Shown here: one piece after another, positions 25,655-34,694 of the stretch
Layout of the letters: each line of letters opens with the position of its first letter
Position numbering within the stretch: the first letter of the stretch is position 1
From: an uncultured Granulosicoccaceae bacterium
GTDB lineage: Bacteria > Pseudomonadota > Gammaproteobacteria > Granulosicoccales > Granulosicoccaceae
Direction: 5' to 3'
NCBI GenBank assembly: GCA_938007995.1
Contig: CALLLW010000010.1
Span: forward strand, 1 to 64,000
DNA length: 64,000 nt
The notes under the pieces: generated by a model
Told to the model about the DNA's origin: nothing
Seen by the model: only the letters and a program-made list of their open reading frames with translations
The model's database searches: none
Made by a program: the position numbers and the translations under genes

Positions 25655-27385
25655 ATGAAAAAAGATCCGAAAACCTTCAGAAGCTACCGCTGGCTCGGTG
25701 AAGATGATCTTCGTTCCTCAAGTCACCGGTCAAGATTTATGCAGATGGGTTACGGTGCTGAAGACTGGCAGGACAGGCCGGTTATCGCGATTATCAACAC
25801 CTGGTCAGACATCAATCAGTGTCACTCGCATTTCAAGCATCGTATTGATGACATCAAGCGGGGTGTTTTGCAGGCCGGTGGTATGCCGCTGGAGTTGCCG
25901 GCAATCTCATTGTCAGAGCCGATTGTTAAGCCATCCACCATGTTGTATCGAAATTTTCTTGCCATGGAAACCGAGGAGCTGTTGCGCAGTCATCCGGTGG
26001 ATGGTGCTGTGCTGATGGGAGGCTGTGACAAAACAACGCCGGCACTGCTGATGGGTGCTATCAGTATGGACATTCCGTCTATCTATGTACCCGCCGGCCC
26101 CATGTTGCGCGGACACTGGAAAGGTAAAACACTTGGCTCCGGTTCCGATTCATGGAAGTACTGGGATGATCTGCGTGCCGGTGAAATTGATCAGCAGGAC
26201 TGGAATGAAGTCATGGGCGGGATTGCACGATCCTACGGCACCTGTATGACCATGGGTACGGCGGCTACTATGATGTCGATTGCAGACAGTATCGGTATGT
26301 GTTTAAACGGTGCGAGCTCAATTCCGGCAGCTGACTCCAACCATATTCGTATGTGTAGTGCATCCGGTCGGCGTATTGTTGAAATGGTTTGGGACGATCT
26401 CAAACCATCGCACATACTCAAATCAAACGCTTATCAAAACGGTGTCACAGCCGCGATGGCCATGGGGTGCTCTACCAATGCAATCATTCACCTGATTGCA
26501 ATGGCACGGCGCAGTGGTGTTGATTTAAGTCTGGCCGACTTTGAAGCTAAAAGTCGAAAAATACCGGTCATAGCAAACATTCGACCAAGCGGTGACACCT
26601 ACCTGATGGAAGACTTCTTCTACGCCGGTGGGTTACCGGCCATGCTGTCACGCATAGAAAATGAACTTCATACAGAGTGTATGACAGTCTCCGGTAAAAC
26701 CTGGGCTCAGGCACTGGAGCGCGCCGAGGTTTATAACGATGATGTGATCAGAACCACCGATAACGCTATCTATGCAGAGGGCGCTTTGGCGGTACTCAAA
26801 GGTTCACTGGCCCCTGACGGATGTGTGATAAAACCATCAGCCTGTGAGCCACGTTTGTTACAACACAGTGGGCCGGCACTGGTGTTTGATAACTACGCTG
26901 ACATGAAAGCCAACATAGACAACGACGATCTTGATGTTGATGAAAATACCGTGCTTGTGTTGCGTAACGCAGGTCCGAAGGGTGGGCCGGGCATGCCGGA
27001 ATGGGGTATGTTGCCGATACCGAAGAAGCTGCTTAAAAAAGGCATACGCGACATGCTGCGGATATCTGATGCAAGAATGAGTGGCACCAGCTACGGCGCC
27101 TGTATTCTTCACGTAGCACCGGAGTCTTACATTGGTGGTCCACTGGCACTGGTAAAAACCGGTGATATTATTGAAGTGGATGTGCCAGCCAGATCAATCA
27201 ACCTGAACGTCAGCGCTGATGAACTAAAGCGCAGAAAGGATGCCTGGCAGGCTCTGCCGCCTAGATACGAACGTGGTTATGGCTGGATGTTTTCCAATCA
27301 TATATTGCAGGCGGACAGTGGTTGTGATTTTGATTTTCTTGAAACCGGCCATGGCAGGCCGGTCGATGAGCCGTCTATTTTTTAA
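25655..27385 (+). CDS. IlvD/Edd-family sugar-acid dehydratase
   Basis: About 576 residues of the IlvD/Edd family, which dehydrates 2,3-dihydroxy acids with an Fe-S cluster. Three cluster cysteines are visible: Cys56 (SDINQCHSHF), Cys124 (MGGCDKTTPA) and Cys197 (SYGTCMTMG), a spacing matching L-arabinonate/D-xylonate dehydratases rather than IlvD of branched-chain synthesis. ARMSGTSYGACILHVAPES is the conserved C-terminal domain. It starts at ATG 25655 (GTG 25643 is also in frame). It lies next to the IclR-regulated island but on the opposite strand from the aminotransferase, so its link to that pathway is uncertain. Confidence 0.85.
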   Translation: MKKDPKTFRSYRWLGEDDLRSSSHRSRFMQMGYGAEDWQDRPVIAIINTWSDINQCHSHFKHRIDDIKRGVLQAGGMPLELPAISLSEPIVKPSTMLYRNFLAMETEELLRSHPVDGAVLMGGCDKTTPALLMGAISMDIPSIYVPAGPMLRGHWKGKTLGSGSDSWKYWDDLRAGEIDQQDWNEVMGGIARSYGTCMTMGTAATMMSIADSIGMCLNGASSIPAADSNHIRMCSASGRRIVEMVWDDLKPSHILKSNAYQNGVTAAMAMGCSTNAIIHLIAMARRSGVDLSLADFEAKSRKIPVIANIRPSGDTYLMEDFFYAGGLPAMLSRIENELHTECMTVSGKTWAQALERAEVYNDDVIRTTDNAIYAEGALAVLKGSLAPDGCVIKPSACEPRLLQHSGPALVFDNYADMKANIDNDDLDVDENTVLVLRNAGPKGGPGMPEWGMLPIPKKLLKKGIRDMLRISDARMSGTSYGACILHVAPESYIGGPLALVKTGDIIEVDVPARSINLNVSADELKRRKDAWQALPPRYERGYGWMFSNHILQADSGCDFDFLETGHGRPVDEPSIF

Positions 27386-27473
27386 CCGACGGTAAAGCCA
27401 CCTTGCCGGCATTGCTGTTTGAGTAGAAGCTATCAGTTAGTTTGGCGCTGCCGATTAAACCGGCAGAAAAAGT

Positions 27474-27649
27474 ATTACCTGAACCACTCGTCAAAAATCT
27501 CTAATACCTTTGTAGTGAACACCGTCGGGCCAACGGGATCCTTTAGAACGCTGAAGTCCATGGTGCGAACGCTACCGCCTTGTTCTACGATCACGTTTTC
27601 AAGAAAGCGCAACTCGGCGTCTTTGGTGTCGTAAGTACTATAACGGGTT
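27474..27649 (-). pseudogene. remnant of a second Tm-1-like (UPF0261) gene
   Basis: Read on the minus strand the frame gives TYDTKDAELRFLENVIVEQG, continuing SVRTMDFSVLKDP. This matches the first 45 residues of the intact Tm-1-like protein at 20857. It then joins directly to FTTKVLEIFDEWFR and a stop, matching that protein's last 15 residues. About 340 internal residues are missing, so this is an in-frame internal deletion remnant. It lies directly after the aminotransferase gene, which suggests that an intact copy once belonged to that operon. Confidence 0.8.
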
Positions 27650-28996
27650 ACTTGTCATGGCTGCATCAAGTGCTGCGATTACTTTAGCCGTTTCTGCTTC
27701 GGTAATTATAAGTGGTGGTGACAGTATGACGTTAGGGCCTGACACCCGAACCATTACACCATTGGCGCAGGTGTCGTTGTAAATTGCACCGGCGATAGCT
27801 TTGTCCGGAGCCGCTTTGGTTGTGCGATTTGATGTCAGTTCAATGGCTGTCATTAAACCGTGCCCACCACGAACGTCGCCAATGATTTCATGTTTTTCAG
27901 CCAGGGCTTTTAAGCCGTTGAACATTTGCCTGCCACGCGCTGCGGCGTTTTCATTGACTGCTAAACGTTGAGTCTCTTTGATGCATGCAACGGCTGCAGC
28001 AGCACCAACGGGATGGCCGGAATAGGTATAGCCGGATCCAATCGCACCTGCACCGGAGGTGTCTTTTTCGAACACCTCCGCCACTTTTTCATTCAGCATG
28101 ACTGCGCCAAAAGGGAAGTACCCGTTGGTAATCGCTTTTGCTGTGCACATCATATCCGGCTGCACGCCCCAGAGCCGTGAGCCTGACCAGGCACCGGTGC
28201 GCCCGTAGGCGGTAATCACTTCATCGGCGATCAGCAAGATGCCGTGTTTCTCGCAAATCGTACTTACAGCAGGCATAAAAGATTCGTGCGGTGGAATGAC
28301 ACCGCCTGCGCCGAGGATTGGTTCCATAATAAAGGCGGCGATGGTATCCGCACCTTGAAAAGCAATCTCATCTTCCAATGCTGCAATGCAAAATGCCGCC
28401 AGCTTTTCCGGGTCGGTTTCGTTAAACGGATTGCGGTACGGGTAGGGTGAGGGGATGTGGTAACACCCTGACATCAGAGGTTCGTATTGGGTACGAAAGT
28501 TGGCGTTGCCATTAATAGAAGCGCCGCCTGTGTGAGTGCCGTGATAGCCTTTTTTAAGGCTTAAGTATTTGACGCGGCCTTTTTCACCACGGAGTTTGTG
28601 GTACTGGCGTGCTAAACGAAGCGCGATCTCGATGCTATCTGACCCGCCTGAGGTAAAAAATGAACGCACCATGCCTTCAGGTTCAAAAAACTCCTGCAGC
28701 ATTTCACTCAGCTCAATCACTTTGTCGTTAGTGGTGCCGCGAAACGTAGAGTAGTATGGGAGCTCGTTTAACTGATCGGTGATGGCTTGCTTTACCACGT
28801 CACAAGAATAACCCAGGTTAACGTTCCATAACCCACCCACGGCATCAATCATTTCAGCGCCGTCAACATCGCGAATAACACAGCCTTCACCACCGGTGAT
28901 AATCGCGGGTGGTTTTGCTTTCATTTCTGCAGGGTGCGCCATCGGGTGCCAAATGTATTCAGCGTTATGGGCTTTAAGGAAGTTGGAATCTTTCAT
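27638..28996 (-). CDS. class III aminotransferase (omega-transaminase type)
   Basis: 452 residues, PLP-dependent. Motifs are WNVNLGYS, FFTSGGSDSIEIALRLARQY, the cofactor Asp in LLIADEVITAYGRTG and Schiff-base Lys287 in TAKAITNGYFPFG. Family members move an amino group from an omega-amine or beta-amino acid to pyruvate or 2-oxoglutarate. It follows the IclR gene by 4 bp on the same strand, divergent from the ALDH-TTT-P450 operon, so it is probably part of the same amine or amino-acid pathway. Confidence 0.9.
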   Translation of the reverse strand: MKDSNFLKAHNAEYIWHPMAHPAEMKAKPPAIITGGEGCVIRDVDGAEMIDAVGGLWNVNLGYSCDVVKQAITDQLNELPYYSTFRGTTNDKVIELSEMLQEFFEPEGMVRSFFTSGGSDSIEIALRLARQYHKLRGEKGRVKYLSLKKGYHGTHTGGASINGNANFRTQYEPLMSGCYHIPSPYPYRNPFNETDPEKLAAFCIAALEDEIAFQGADTIAAFIMEPILGAGGVIPPHESFMPAVSTICEKHGILLIADEVITAYGRTGAWSGSRLWGVQPDMMCTAKAITNGYFPFGAVMLNEKVAEVFEKDTSGAGAIGSGYTYSGHPVGAAAAVACIKETQRLAVNENAAARGRQMFNGLKALAEKHEIIGDVRGGHGLMTAIELTSNRTTKAAPDKAIAGAIYNDTCANGVMVRVSGPNVILSPPLIITEAETAKVIAALDAAMTSNPL

Positions 28997-29000
28997 TGCT

Positions 29001-29792
29001 TTAGTTCTCTAATCGTTTTGCCCAAATGGCGGCGATAGAAGGTGGAGTTTGTCCGCTCAGGTCGTGGCTGAGATTCTGCCCGGCGGCGACCAGTTCATTG
29101 ATACATTTATCTGCCAGCGCTGCATCCATGCGCGATGCAGGCGTTGCTATAGCGATTGTGCCCATGGCGTCGCCGCCAGGGCCAAAAAACGGCACTGCAT
29201 AGGAGACAACTTCGGCTTCATAAGACTGATCAACCGAAGCGATACCACTGGACCTGGCTTTTGCGATCAGTTTTTCTACATCGCTAATGTCTGTTGCAGT
29301 TGCTGCGGTATAACTTTCGAGATGTTGGGACAGCACACTCTGCACAAATTCTTCGTTACTGAACGCCAGCATCGCGATGCCTGATGAGGTGGCGTGAAAC
29401 GGAAGAATTTCGGCTTCATCAAAGCTGACCCGTGTGCCATGCGAGCCGGCATCTTTGGCGTAGATTGAAGTCATACCTTTCTTTTCCGGTAAGGCAGCGT
29501 GTGTCAGCTCCTGAACCCTGTCTGAAATTCTGTCGATATGGGACTTCACCGTTTTTGCCAGTGGCACTGTCTTTTCGCGAACAATCGCCAGCCGAATGAC
29601 TGCAGGCCCGAGGCGATAAGCGCGCGTGCTGTGATTCTGTTCCAGAACGCCGCAGTTGCGCAACGCAGTCAGGTGCCGGTGCAGTGTTCCCTTGTCGACA
29701 CCGGTCAGCGTTCTGAACTCGCTCAGACCGATTTCCGGATGTGCGGCAGAAAAGTGTTCTAAAAGCCCCAGTGCTTTCTCAATCGTCGACAT
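29001..29792 (-). CDS. IclR-family transcriptional regulator
   Basis: 263 residues: N-terminal helix-turn-helix (IEKALGLLEHFSAAHPEIGLSEFRTLTGVDKGTLHRHLTAL) and an IclR effector domain with FHATSSGIAMLAF and IASVDQSYEAEVVSYAVPFFGPGG. It is divergent from the ALDH-led operon, and direct repeats in the gap are its likely binding sites. It is co-transcribed with the aminotransferase. Confidence 0.92.
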   Translation of the reverse strand: MSTIEKALGLLEHFSAAHPEIGLSEFRTLTGVDKGTLHRHLTALRNCGVLEQNHSTRAYRLGPAVIRLAIVREKTVPLAKTVKSHIDRISDRVQELTHAALPEKKGMTSIYAKDAGSHGTRVSFDEAEILPFHATSSGIAMLAFSNEEFVQSVLSQHLESYTAATATDISDVEKLIAKARSSGIASVDQSYEAEVVSYAVPFFGPGGDAMGTIAIATPASRMDAALADKCINELVAAGQNLSHDLSGQTPPSIAAIWAKRLEN

Positions 29793-29820
29793 TCAACCTT
29801 GTCCTTCCCGTACTTATTAC

Positions 29821-29886
29821 TTGACAAAAGAGCGGTAGATCGACAATATCATATATTGAAACGATGGTACACTATTTGAACCGATG
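29821..29886 (+). promoter_or_regulatory. promoter and IclR-type operator of the ALDH-TTT-P450 operon
   Basis: A perfect -35 box TTGACA is at 29821-29826, followed after 17 bp by CAATAT. Downstream, TTGAAACGATG (29856-29866) and TTGAACCGATG (29876-29886) are direct repeats exactly 20 bp apart, i.e. on the same face of the helix. They overlap the likely transcription start, a good position for repression by the divergent IclR protein. Confidence 0.55.
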
Positions 29887-29903
29887 TGAATGGAGTACGT
29901 TGT

Positions 29904-31376
29904 GTGAATCAAGAACAGGTAGATCATTTTAGAGCGCAGCCTGTTGGCGCCGTCAAAATGATCATAGGTGGTGCGTCTGTTGAAGCGGCAACGGGCCGGA
30001 CTCTGGCCGTTGTCTCACCGATTGACGGCCAGAACATCGCGGCTTTGCCGAATGCCACTGAGGATGATGTTAGTGCTGCGGTTGCAGCGTCCCGCGCCTG
30101 TTTTGATAGTGCGATCTGGGCAGGCATGGCGCCTGCTGCCCGCAAGCGCGTGTTGTTGAACTGGGCTGACCTGATCGAAAAGCATGCGCTGGAGCTCGCC
30201 GTGCTTGGTGTGCGCGACAACGGCACCGAGTTGTCAATGGCACTGAAAGCAGAGCCGATGTCTGCCGCAGGCACCATCCGCTACTACGCTGAAGCGATTG
30301 ATAAGATCTATGGCGAAATCGCCCCGACTGACTCGTCTACGCTGGCGCTGATTCACAAAGAACCGGTTGGTGTGGTTGGCGCAATCGTGCCGTGGAATTT
30401 CCCGTTAATGATCAGCGCCTGGAAGATTGCTCCTGCACTGGCGATGGGCAACAGCGTTGTGTTGAAGCCCTCTGAAGTCGCTTCTTTATCTGTGCTGCGC
30501 ATGGTAGCGCTGGCGCTTGACGCCGGCCTGCCTGCAGGTGTGCTGAACGTTGTCACCGGTGAAGGGCCTGTGGTCGGACAGGCGTTGGCTAAGTCGATGG
30601 ACGTTGATGCATTGGTGTTTACCGGTTCCGGTAACGTTGGGCGTAAACTAATGGAATACGCAGCGCAGTCCAACTTAAAGCGGGTATTTCTGGAGCTTGG
30701 CGGTAAATCACCGCACATTGTTTTTGATGACACCGACGATCTGGATAAAGCGGCACAGGCGGTTGTCGGTGGGATTTTCAGAAATTCAGGGCAGGTATGT
30801 ATTGCAGGGTCGCGCTTGTTAGTGCAGGACAGCATTCATGATGCGTTTGTTGATAAGATTGTTGCGTTAACCAGAAAGATGCGCGTCGGTGATCCGCTTG
30901 ATGTGAATACCCAGATCGGCGCCGTCAGTTCGGCCGGGCATCTTGAGCATGTGTTGTCAGCGCTTGAAGGGGTTCAATCTATTGCCACCGGTGGTAACCG
31001 TCTTTTACAGGAAACAGGTGGCAGCTATATGCAGCCAACCATTGTTACCGATATGTCGGCTGACGACTCGCTGGTGCGTAATGAAGTGTTCGGTCCGGTG
31101 TTAACTGTCTCGCGATTTACAGATGAAGCCGATGCTGTAACACAGGCTAACAACAGCGAACTCGGTTTAGCTTCTGGTGTGTGGACCTCAAATCTCAGCC
31201 GTGCACATCGTATGATTGCTGCGCTGCGAGCCGGGGTGGTTCATGTCAACACTTACGGTGGTGCTGATAACACAGTGCCTTTGGGTGGTTTTAAACAGTC
31301 GGGCAACGGCCACGATAAATCGTTGCATGCGATTGATAAGTTTATCGACAAAAAAACCGCGTGGATCAAGCTTTGA
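29904..31376 (+). CDS. aldehyde dehydrogenase (PuuC-like)
   Basis: About 490 residues. Landmarks are VPWNFPLMISAWK, the catalytic Glu264 in LELGGKSP and nucleophile Cys299 in GQVCIAGSR. The closest functional style is gamma-glutamyl-gamma-aminobutyraldehyde / aminoaldehyde dehydrogenase. Start GTG 29904 has GGAG eight bases upstream; an earlier in-frame GTG (29886) lies inside the operator repeat and is rejected. It is the first gene of an operon extending to about 39199. Confidence 0.9.
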   Translation: MNQEQVDHFRAQPVGAVKMIIGGASVEAATGRTLAVVSPIDGQNIAALPNATEDDVSAAVAASRACFDSAIWAGMAPAARKRVLLNWADLIEKHALELAVLGVRDNGTELSMALKAEPMSAAGTIRYYAEAIDKIYGEIAPTDSSTLALIHKEPVGVVGAIVPWNFPLMISAWKIAPALAMGNSVVLKPSEVASLSVLRMVALALDAGLPAGVLNVVTGEGPVVGQALAKSMDVDALVFTGSGNVGRKLMEYAAQSNLKRVFLELGGKSPHIVFDDTDDLDKAAQAVVGGIFRNSGQVCIAGSRLLVQDSIHDAFVDKIVALTRKMRVGDPLDVNTQIGAVSSAGHLEHVLSALEGVQSIATGGNRLLQETGGSYMQPTIVTDMSADDSLVRNEVFGPVLTVSRFTDEADAVTQANNSELGLASGVWTSNLSRAHRMIAALRAGVVHVNTYGGADNTVPLGGFKQSGNGHDKSLHAIDKFIDKKTAWIKL

Positions 31377-31378
31377 GC

Positions 31379-32167
31379 ATGTCAAAAGCATCCGACAAAG
31401 ATCTTTATTTGTTTGAAGAGGCACAGCCTGGCAGGCTCAGTTCTGATGAGCCTGGGCCTGATGAGCCTGGGCCTGATGAGCTTGGGCCTGATGGGCTCAA
31501 CAATAGTTTTAAAAGTGAATGCCCACCGGATAAAAAGGTCAAGGTGGAAGATCTTTTCAAGTTCTCACGCGGACGCGGAGACTTGCCCGTTTCTGTGGTA
31601 GCTGCAGGTATCGCACTCTTTTTTCTTATTTTTTTCTGGACACAAACAGGATGGGACAGTCGAAAGTTACCCGATGAGCTCGGTGCCTATGTTGCGCATC
31701 AGTTCGGCATTATCGAAATCGATGGCCGCGTAACCCGACTTGGTCGAATACTAAAGCAGTCATGGGTAGCTCCGTTGTTGTGCTTACTGGTTTTGGTACC
31801 GGCAGCGCTGTGGAATCTGCGAGCCTCACTAAAGGAGCATCAATGGCGCAAGCGATTTCTGTTACCAACCAGTGCCCGCTTTGAGGTTGCAAAGTTTGCT
31901 GCGGCTTTAGAGTTCGTTGCTTACTTTATTATCTACACATTGCTGGTGCCGGTGCTCGGGTATCTGGTATCCACGCTGTTGATGGGTACCTTGCTTCCAT
32001 GGCGTCTGGGTTATCGTGGCCGCACCTGGTTTGTACGCAGCCTTGTTTCAAGTTTTGCAGTGGTGGTGGTTTTTCGCACGTTTTTGCAGATAAAAACACC
32101 CGTTTCCATTTGGCTCTACGATCAGCTTCCAACCGCGCTTCGTGGTTTCATGCTGACGTATTTTTAG
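31379..32167 (+). CDS. TctB, small membrane subunit of a tripartite tricarboxylate transporter
   Basis: The C-terminal 200 residues carry four hydrophobic segments of the TctB (DUF1468) family (VSVVAAGIALFFLIFF, WVAPLLCLLVLVPAALW, FVAYFIIYTLLVPVLGY, SLVSSFAVVVVFRTF). The N-terminal 60 residues are an unusual cytoplasmic tail with repeats DEPGPDEPGPDELGPDG made by a 15-bp tandem repeat. ATG 31379 starts directly after the ALDH stop. With TctA and TctC it imports a carboxylate using a periplasmic binding protein. Confidence 0.82.
   Translation: MSKASDKDLYLFEEAQPGRLSSDEPGPDEPGPDELGPDGLNNSFKSECPPDKKVKVEDLFKFSRGRGDLPVSVVAAGIALFFLIFFWTQTGWDSRKLPDELGAYVAHQFGIIEIDGRVTRLGRILKQSWVAPLLCLLVLVPAALWNLRASLKEHQWRKRFLLPTSARFEVAKFAAALEFVAYFIIYTLLVPVLGYLVSTLLMGTLLPWRLGYRGRTWFVRSLVSSFAVVVVFRTFLQIKTPVSIWLYDQLPTALRGFMLTYF
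31440..31496 (+). repeat. 15-bp tandem repeat inside tctB
   Basis: About 3.6 copies of a GATGAGCCTGGGCCT unit encode the pentapeptide DEPGP. The last copies are mutated (DELGP, DGL). The repeat length keeps the frame. Confidence 0.85.
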
Positions 32168-32177
32168 GGCAGGGGCG

Positions 32178-33674
32178 ATGGAGGCATTTCTCGCAGGTGT
32201 ACAAAATCTGTTGGAACCATCGGTTCTGATCGCTATAGTGATCGGTTCAGTTGGCGGTGTCATTATTGGTGCAGTACCGGGTATCGGACCTGCGATAGCC
32301 ATTGCGATATTGCTGCCTGCGACAGTGTTTCTGAATGATTTAGTCAGCCTTGTTTTACTATTGGGCGTGTACGGTTCATCCATGTATGGCGGTGCTATAC
32401 CGGCTATCTTAATCAACACGCCGGGCACACCGGTGAACGCGTTAACTACTTACGACGGTTATGCCATGACGCGTCGGGGTGAGGCTTCGCGAGCTTTGTC
32501 ACTGGCTTACTCTTCTTCATTCGTCGGTGGCTGTTTCTCAATTTGTATGGCGTTAATTGCGTTGTTTGCTTTTGGCCCTTACTTGCGTGACCTTGGCGCT
32601 CTGTTTGGTCAGCGCGATATCATGATGGCGGCGATACTGGGCGCGGTACTTCTTATCGCAGCGCATCGTCAAACGATGGGTATCGCGGCCATGCTGTTCG
32701 GCTTCGGGTTTCTTATTGCTATGGTCGGGCGGCAGTCTACCCGGGGCATTGACCGATACACGTTTGACATCGACTATCTGTATTCAGGCTTCAATCTGAT
32801 TGTTGTGATTGTTGGAATTTTTGCACTGAGTCAGGCACTGAATCTAATGGTCGGCAAAGATGACGATCCACCTGAAGCACGGATTACCGGTGGCCTTCTG
32901 AGTGGCTTTAAAGAACTTGCCGGTAAAAAAATTATCGCTGTATGCTCTGCCTGCTATGGCACGTTGATGGGTATCATCCCCGGTGTCGGTGAGTTTGTCG
33001 CGCAGTTCTTTAGCTATTCAACCGCGCGTGCGTTGTCAAAAGAACCGGCGCGGTTTGGTCATGGATCATCAGAAGGGTTGGTGGCCTCTGAAACATCTAA
33101 CAACGCCGTGCCTGCAGCGGCGATGATTCCGTTGCTTGCACTCGGTGTTCCAGGAGAAGCGCTAACGGCCATGATGATGGTGGTGTTTTTTGATGCCGGT
33201 ATAAAGCCTGGCCCCGATATATTTGAGAACAACCCCGACTTCCTGTTCAGTTTGTTTACTGCACTGTTGATCATCAATGTGCTGGTGCTTGCAACGCTAC
33301 TGTTGACAACAAAGTACATTGCCAAAATGATTTATATCCCGAACCGGTTCCTTGGTGCTTTCATCATGATTCTGGCGTTTGTCGGTGTATATTCAATACG
33401 TAACAGCCTGACCGATTGCGTCTTTGCAGTGGTGTTTGGCTTTATCGGTTATGTGTTGCGGCGCCTTGACTGGCCGTTGGTGCCCATTGTACTAGGCCTT
33501 GTACTTGGTTCGATCATTCTCGAGCGACTGACCGCCGGATCCGGTCAAATCAAATCGGCCATAGATTTAGTTAATCGACCGGTGTCGGGTAGCCTATTTG
33601 TGATGATCCTTCTGGTCATTGGATTCATCATCTGGACGTCTATAAAAAACAGACGAACCGACTATCAAAACTGA
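32178..33674 (+). CDS. TctA, large membrane subunit of the tripartite tricarboxylate transporter
   Basis: 498 residues, about 11-12 membrane helices. The TctA signature GAVPGIGPAIAIAILLP near the N-terminus is repeated as MGIIPGVGEFVAQF in the second half; AIPAILINTPGTPVNALTTYDGYAM and NNAVPAAAMIPLLALGVPG are also standard. Complete and in frame. It lies between tctB and tctC. Confidence 0.93.
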   Translation: MEAFLAGVQNLLEPSVLIAIVIGSVGGVIIGAVPGIGPAIAIAILLPATVFLNDLVSLVLLLGVYGSSMYGGAIPAILINTPGTPVNALTTYDGYAMTRRGEASRALSLAYSSSFVGGCFSICMALIALFAFGPYLRDLGALFGQRDIMMAAILGAVLLIAAHRQTMGIAAMLFGFGFLIAMVGRQSTRGIDRYTFDIDYLYSGFNLIVVIVGIFALSQALNLMVGKDDDPPEARITGGLLSGFKELAGKKIIAVCSACYGTLMGIIPGVGEFVAQFFSYSTARALSKEPARFGHGSSEGLVASETSNNAVPAAAMIPLLALGVPGEALTAMMMVVFFDAGIKPGPDIFENNPDFLFSLFTALLIINVLVLATLLLTTKYIAKMIYIPNRFLGAFIMILAFVGVYSIRNSLTDCVFAVVFGFIGYVLRRLDWPLVPIVLGLVLGSIILERLTAGSGQIKSAIDLVNRPVSGSLFVMILLVIGFIIWTSIKNRRTDYQN

Positions 33675-33699
33675 CCAATCACTCCAGAGGAATTTACAG

Positions 33700-34641
33700 A
33701 TGAAAAAAATCGCAACCGTGGCCGCTATGGCGGCTGCAACGTTTCTGGCTGGTGCAACACCCGCTTACGCTGACTATCCAGATAGCCCGGTGCAATTCAT
33801 CGTGCCATGGCCACCGGGTGATTTTGAAGACATCCTGACGCGCATGATTGCAGCAGAGTTTCAGGAGCAAACCGGTGAGTCAGCGTCAGTGGTAAACCGT
33901 CCGGGTGGTGGTGATGGACCATTCCCTGGCGCACTGGAAGTTCTTGACGGACCGACTGATGGTTCTGTTGTCGGTTCATTTGTTATTGGTGTGCCGGTTG
34001 TCGGCCCGCAGATTGATATTGGTATTGAGGCAGACAGCTTCACGCCCGTGGGTATCTTCCTGACCTATCCGTTCGTACTTGCCGCCTCCGGTGATGCAGG
34101 CTATTCCAACATGGCTGAACTCGCCGCACATGCACAGGACAACGATGTTGTATTGGGCCATTTCGGTGCCGGTTTAACACCAACTCGTGCATCGTTTGCA
34201 GCAGCCAAACTGATGGATTTTGAATTCGCAGATGATGCTGCGTTCGATCTGCTGGACTGCAACACGTTGTCGTCCGGTGATGCTGATGTGATCAACACCA
34301 CGCTTGCATTGATTGAGCCTTGTTTAGACGACATCAACGTGTTGGCTAACATTGGTAGTGACCCCATTGGCAAGCTGGACGGCGTTGAAACACTGGCGGC
34401 ACAGTCTGGTGTTAACGACATTGAATTATGGAACGGCTTGTTTGTTAAGAAAGGCACTCCGCAAGAAGTGATTGACGTGTTGGCAAAAATTGCCAGTGAA
34501 ACCATGGCTGGCGAAGAAGCACAGCAACTGATGGCTGAAACCGGTGCTCGTGTCTACTGGCAGGGTATGGAAGATTCTGCTGCACGTATTGAAGCTGATC
34601 GCGCAAAAATCGACGAACTCGATTCAATCATTGGCGAGTAA
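33700..34641 (+). CDS. TctC/Bug-type periplasmic substrate-binding protein
   Basis: 313 residues with a signal peptide (MKKIATVAAMAAATFLAGATPAYA) and the Bug fold: YPDSPVQFIVPWPPGDFEDILTRM, then VVNRPGGGDG. It differs from ordinary tricarboxylate receptors in the ligand loop (PPGDFEDI in place of PxGGxxD), and residues 185-205 contain two Cys (LLDCNTL, IEPCLDD) that could form a disulfide. A ligand cannot be named; family members bind dicarboxylates, aromatic acids or amino acids. Confidence 0.88.
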   Translation: MKKIATVAAMAAATFLAGATPAYADYPDSPVQFIVPWPPGDFEDILTRMIAAEFQEQTGESASVVNRPGGGDGPFPGALEVLDGPTDGSVVGSFVIGVPVVGPQIDIGIEADSFTPVGIFLTYPFVLAASGDAGYSNMAELAAHAQDNDVVLGHFGAGLTPTRASFAAAKLMDFEFADDAAFDLLDCNTLSSGDADVINTTLALIEPCLDDINVLANIGSDPIGKLDGVETLAAQSGVNDIELWNGLFVKKGTPQEVIDVLAKIASETMAGEEAQQLMAETGARVYWQGMEDSAARIEADRAKIDELDSIIGE

Positions 34642-34694
34642 TGTCACGAGAGTAATGTAGCTATCGAGGTGGCTGGAAACTTCCGGCCGCCCTG

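Noticed and set aside
27450-27472. Hairpin CTGCCG...CGGCAG as terminator of the aminotransferase gene
   Set aside because: The A/T run lies on the wrong side of the stem for minus-strand termination, and no T-run follows it on the plus strand.
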